A DNA stretch of 64,000 nt from Ekhidna lutea (GTDB lineage: Bacteria; Bacteroidota; Bacteroidia; Cytophagales; Cyclobacteriaceae): positions 310,001-374,000 of the forward strand of contig NZ_FZPD01000005.1 in assembly GCF_900188325.1 (NCBI RefSeq). The letters run 5' to 3'. Positions 61,063-64,000 of this stretch are shown in pieces. Each line of letters starts with the position of its first letter. The first letter of the stretch is position 1. The notes under the pieces are model-generated. The model did not search any database. It was not told the DNA's origin and saw only the letters and a list, made by a program, of their open reading frames with translations. A program made the translations under genes and the position numbers.

Positions 61063-61508
61063 TTTACCATGGCAATCAAGACATATTAAAACATCACAAA
61101 GTTGGATTCTTATGTTCCCAGAGATGCACAGCAAGTGCTGTCATATCATGCTTTGATTGGGCCAAAGTGCAAAGAGATAAAGGACACTGTGTGATCATTG
61201 GTAATCATTCACAAATAGAAAAAGATGTTTTCGATATTCTGATCAGAGGAGTTCAACCAATGATATTGGTGTTAGCCAGAGGAATGATGAAGGTATGGGA
61301 TGCTCGTGTACTTGAAGCTATTGATGAAAAAAGGCTTTTGGTGTTATCCCCTTTCGAACCCTCTGTCTCCCGTGTCTCTCGAAAAACGGCTGAAATCAGG
61401 AATCATAAAATCATAGAATTAGCTGATGAATTGGTCATTGGCTACAAATCCAAAGGAGGCCAATTAGACGCTCTTTTGAAAAATCATCGACATCACTCGC
61501 TTGCTTAA
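61059..61508 (+). CDS. DprA/SLOG-like Rossmann-fold protein
   Basis: A 149-residue protein. KVGFLCSQRCTASAVISCFDWAK (about 14-36) followed by GHCVIIGNHSQIEKDVFDILIRGVQPMILVLARGM (about 42-76) resembles the DprA/SLOG nucleotide- or ssDNA-binding fold, but it is shorter than DprA and lacks its extra domains. Similar small proteins occur in restriction clusters. It starts in a 4-bp overlap with the 35-codon ORF and ends 15 bp before the McrB gene. Confidence 0.7.
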   Translation: MIYHGNQDILKHHKVGFLCSQRCTASAVISCFDWAKVQRDKGHCVIIGNHSQIEKDVFDILIRGVQPMILVLARGMMKVWDARVLEAIDEKRLLVLSPFEPSVSRVSRKTAEIRNHKIIELADELVIGYKSKGGQLDALLKNHRHHSLA

Positions 61509-61523
61509 ATCATTCAAATCAAA

Positions 61524-64000
61524 ATGGAAAAACAACTATCCTACATTCACGACTTAGCCAAGACCTACGATAGCTATAACGAAGATCCATCTAAACTAAT
61601 TGATGATCTCAATCAATTAAGTGAGCAAGACCTAGCAGAAGTAAAGGAAAAGTATGGCAGCTCCAACGATCGTTTCAAACCGGTGAATCTTTTGCGTGCA
61701 GAGATTGCCAAAAAACTTTTGGCAGAAGGTGCTGTAAATGAAGAATCCATTGAAGAAATAAAGGAAAACATCAGAGCTAAGAAAGTAGACCTATTCAAAG
61801 GGTATGATGAAAAATACATTCAGGAATTCCAGGCGTATGAGTACAAAAAGCGAGACGTCTTTGCCAACTGGCAGAGACTCTGGACTGTACTGCATCCGTT
61901 CTTTTTTAAGGGTACTATCAGAGAAACAACCAATATTTATTTAGAACAAATAGCAAGCACTCTGAGAGAAGATCTAGAAGTGATTGATTACGATTATCAC
62001 ACGGTAGATTTTTACGGCTCAAATAATTTTGGTGACATCAGATCATGGATTGCCTTATACCCGAAGGTCAAGGAATCGCACAAAAACGCATACCAATTTT
62101 TCATGACTATTGGTGCAAACATTGACATCAGTGTGGTGGCAGGTAGTGAGGTTCGAGAGCCTAAAAAGTTTGAGTTCAAGAAAGTGGACAGCTACCAAGA
62201 TGCCTTATCTTATTTTCAATCGGTAAAGGAAGAGGTGATTACCATTAACAAAGGGCTGAAAAACTTCTTCAAGTTCGCCCCGGGTCCACAGGCAGCTGAA
62301 TGGGAAACGTTTCGATCTCAGAACATAGCCGCCTTGGACTTTAGCGAATTGGAGGTGGGCGATATCAGTCAGTATGGCTCGCTGGCTGAACTCAATGTAG
62401 CAGCAGGGCTTCCGGAAGACAGTCAGTCCAATAAGACTTGGAATTTGTGGCATTTCTTCAATGCCAACAAAGGGGATGTCCTATTTGCCACACGAGGAGT
62501 TTCAACTTGTCTTGGAGTCGGCGTGATTGACAGTAAGTACGAGTACAATACAAGTACCGATAGTTACCGACATACAAGAGAGGTGAAATGGATAGTGGAT
62601 AAGGTCTACCAATATAAGTCCAATGACTTGAAGGGATACAAAAACCTTTTCAGACCTGACACATTTAGTCCGGTTTTGATTTCGGACTTTTTACTTTCTG
62701 AGTATGTACGTCTATATCCAGAACTCACTACTGTTTTTGCCAAGGACAAGATAGAAGTGAAACCAATCACCAAAGCATCGGAGAAAGCGAAAGAGGAAGT
62801 TGATGAAATTGAGGAGGAAGTTGGTGAGGAAGCTTCATTCTGGTGGTTGAATGCTAATCCCAAAATGTGGAGCATTACCTCTCATAATGTGGGTGATGTC
62901 CAGACTTATACCTCTCGCAATGAGAGAGGGAACAAGCGAAGAATTTATAAGCATTTTGAGGCGGTGAAACCCGGCGATTTGATGATAGGTTATGAGAGTA
63001 GTCCTGTCAAACAAGTGAAGGCCTTATTTCAGATCACCAAAGGACTGCATACTACCCAAGAAGAAGGAGAAGTCATTGAGTTTGAGTTACTGGAAAAACT
63101 CGAAATTCCGATTGACTGGAGTGAGTTAATTGACATCAAAGGATTGATCGAATGCGAGGTGTTGATTAACAATCAAGGCAGCCTTTTCAAGCTTACAGAA
63201 GATGAGTTTGACATCATCCGTGACCTGGTGGATAGCCGTAACATTGAGTATGAAAAGAAACAGGTAGGGGCTAAGAAAAAGGCGTACACCTATGAAGAAG
63301 ATGCCGATAAACCATTTATTCCTATTGATGAGTTTCATTCGATTACCCAGCTGCTCCTGAGAAAAAAGAATATTATTCTTCAGGGACCTCCTGGTGTTGG
63401 AAAAACCTTTGTTGCAAAGCGGATTGCGTACGAAATCATGAAAGAGGCCAATGATTCGCAAATTGAAATGGTGCAATTTCATCAGTCGTATGCGTACGAA
63501 GATTTTATTCAAGGCCTTCGGCCATCCACATCAGGGTTCAAAAGGAAAAATGGCATTTTTTATTCTTTTGCAAAGCAAGCACATGCGCATCCTGATAGAA
63601 AGTTCTTTTTCATCATAGATGAAATCAATCGAGGTAACCTTAGTAAGATTTTCGGAGAGTTGATGATGCTCATTGAGCATGATAAGCGATCTTCCAATAA
63701 TGCCATCAAACTCACCTATGCTGAAGACGAAGAAGAGTCCTTTTATCTTCCAGAAAATCTTTATCTGATAGGGACAATGAACACCGCGGATCGATCATTG
63801 TCAATTGTAGATTATGCCTTGCGTAGAAGGTTTTCGTTTATCAGCCTTAAACCCAATTTTGGTGAAGTATTTCTTGAATTCTTAAAAAGCAAGAATGTGA
63901 GTCCAGATTTTGGCAAGAAGCTTTCCCAAGCACTTGAAGGAGTAAATAAATCCATAAGAGAAGATGATAATTTAGGTGATGGTTTTCAAATTGGTCATAG
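61524..64000 (+). CDS. mcrB: EVE-domain McrB-like AAA+ ATPase (3' end outside window)
   Basis: Open from ATG 61524 to the window edge, over 825 residues. Order: N-terminal unknown domain (1-240); EVE-like domain (about 255-360; WNLWHFFNANKGDVLFATRG then GVGVI); a short acidic linker; EVE domain (about 438-515; FWWLNANPKMWSI, KPGDLMIGYESSP); and the McrB GTPase with Walker A LQGPPGVGKTFVAKRI near 620, Walker B FFFIIDEINRGNLSKIF near 694 and the McrB signature GTMNTADRSLSIVDYALRRRF near 750. It should be the DNA-reading motor of a modification-dependent (type IV) nuclease with an McrC protein beyond the edge. Confidence 0.9.
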   Translation, partial: MEKQLSYIHDLAKTYDSYNEDPSKLIDDLNQLSEQDLAEVKEKYGSSNDRFKPVNLLRAEIAKKLLAEGAVNEESIEEIKENIRAKKVDLFKGYDEKYIQEFQAYEYKKRDVFANWQRLWTVLHPFFFKGTIRETTNIYLEQIASTLREDLEVIDYDYHTVDFYGSNNFGDIRSWIALYPKVKESHKNAYQFFMTIGANIDISVVAGSEVREPKKFEFKKVDSYQDALSYFQSVKEEVITINKGLKNFFKFAPGPQAAEWETFRSQNIAALDFSELEVGDISQYGSLAELNVAAGLPEDSQSNKTWNLWHFFNANKGDVLFATRGVSTCLGVGVIDSKYEYNTSTDSYRHTREVKWIVDKVYQYKSNDLKGYKNLFRPDTFSPVLISDFLLSEYVRLYPELTTVFAKDKIEVKPITKASEKAKEEVDEIEEEVGEEASFWWLNANPKMWSITSHNVGDVQTYTSRNERGNKRRIYKHFEAVKPGDLMIGYESSPVKQVKALFQITKGLHTTQEEGEVIEFELLEKLEIPIDWSELIDIKGLIECEVLINNQGSLFKLTEDEFDIIRDLVDSRNIEYEKKQVGAKKKAYTYEEDADKPFIPIDEFHSITQLLLRKKNIILQGPPGVGKTFVAKRIAYEIMKEANDSQIEMVQFHQSYAYEDFIQGLRPSTSGFKRKNGIFYSFAKQAHAHPDRKFFFIIDEINRGNLSKIFGELMMLIEHDKRSSNNAIKLTYAEDEEESFYLPENLYLIGTMNTADRSLSIVDYALRRRFSFISLKPNFGEVFLEFLKSKNVSPDFGKKLSQALEGVNKSIREDDNLGDGFQIGH

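Overview
The window looks like the chromosome of a free-living, probably marine, Bacteroidota of the Cytophagales type. The evidence is two secreted proteins ending in type IX secretion (Por) sorting domains, a TonB-dependent receptor with an N-terminal carboxypeptidase-regulatory-like domain, promoters of the Bacteroidota form TTTG-N18/19-TAnnTTTG, the bacillithiol gene bshB1, a NaChBac-type sodium channel and many exported M20, M4, alpha/beta-hydrolase and amidohydrolase enzymes. No named genome was identified; the taxonomic call is inference.

Layout. 1-7.9 kb: a partial M20D amidohydrolase, a TonB receptor plus TPR-like protein, a dihaem cytochrome c, an overlapping trio (alpha/beta hydrolase, ECF sigma factor, four-helix membrane protein) and a voltage-gated sodium channel. 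8-15.3 kb: a secreted FG-GAP/fibronectin protein with three nearly identical repeats, a non-coding stretch with hairpins and a phased 20-21 bp repeat array that runs into the end of a lipoprotein hydrolase gene, a histidine kinase without its ATPase domain, a stand-alone histidinol-phosphatase and a block of dispersed palindromic repeats. 15.3-23 kb: an M20 dipeptidase, a HIRAN protein, a SIMPL protein, a photolyase with an NAD-binding partner, and small membrane proteins and lipoproteins. 23.2-32 kb: one 2927-residue secreted thermolysin-family protease built of nested modules. 32-39.7 kb: a DUF1801/YdeI and DinB-like cluster, a frameshifted proline-iminopeptidase-like gene, an AraC-FtsX fusion and a patatin. 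39.8-51.5 kb: a three-gene amidohydrolase operon, bshB1, an OprB-like porin, a glycosyltransferase, pdxH, miaE, yqgE and a DUF349 protein.

51.5-64 kb: a tRNA-Thr(UGU) gene preceded by two decayed copies of itself, then what looks like a defence island. Its core is a same-strand operon: PLD-helicase, N6-adenine methylase with an N-terminal extension, putAbiC-type membrane protein, a 35-codon ORF, a DprA/SLOG-like protein, and an EVE-McrB ATPase that runs off the right edge. Four successive genes are joined by ATGA stop/start overlaps, so the products probably work together. The methylase would mark host DNA, the PLD-helicase would attack unmarked DNA, the McrB ATPase would read modified bases, and the membrane protein could act as a back-up abortive effector. 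This combination is the best candidate here for an incompletely described system. The McrC partner, any integrase and the far boundary lie outside the window.
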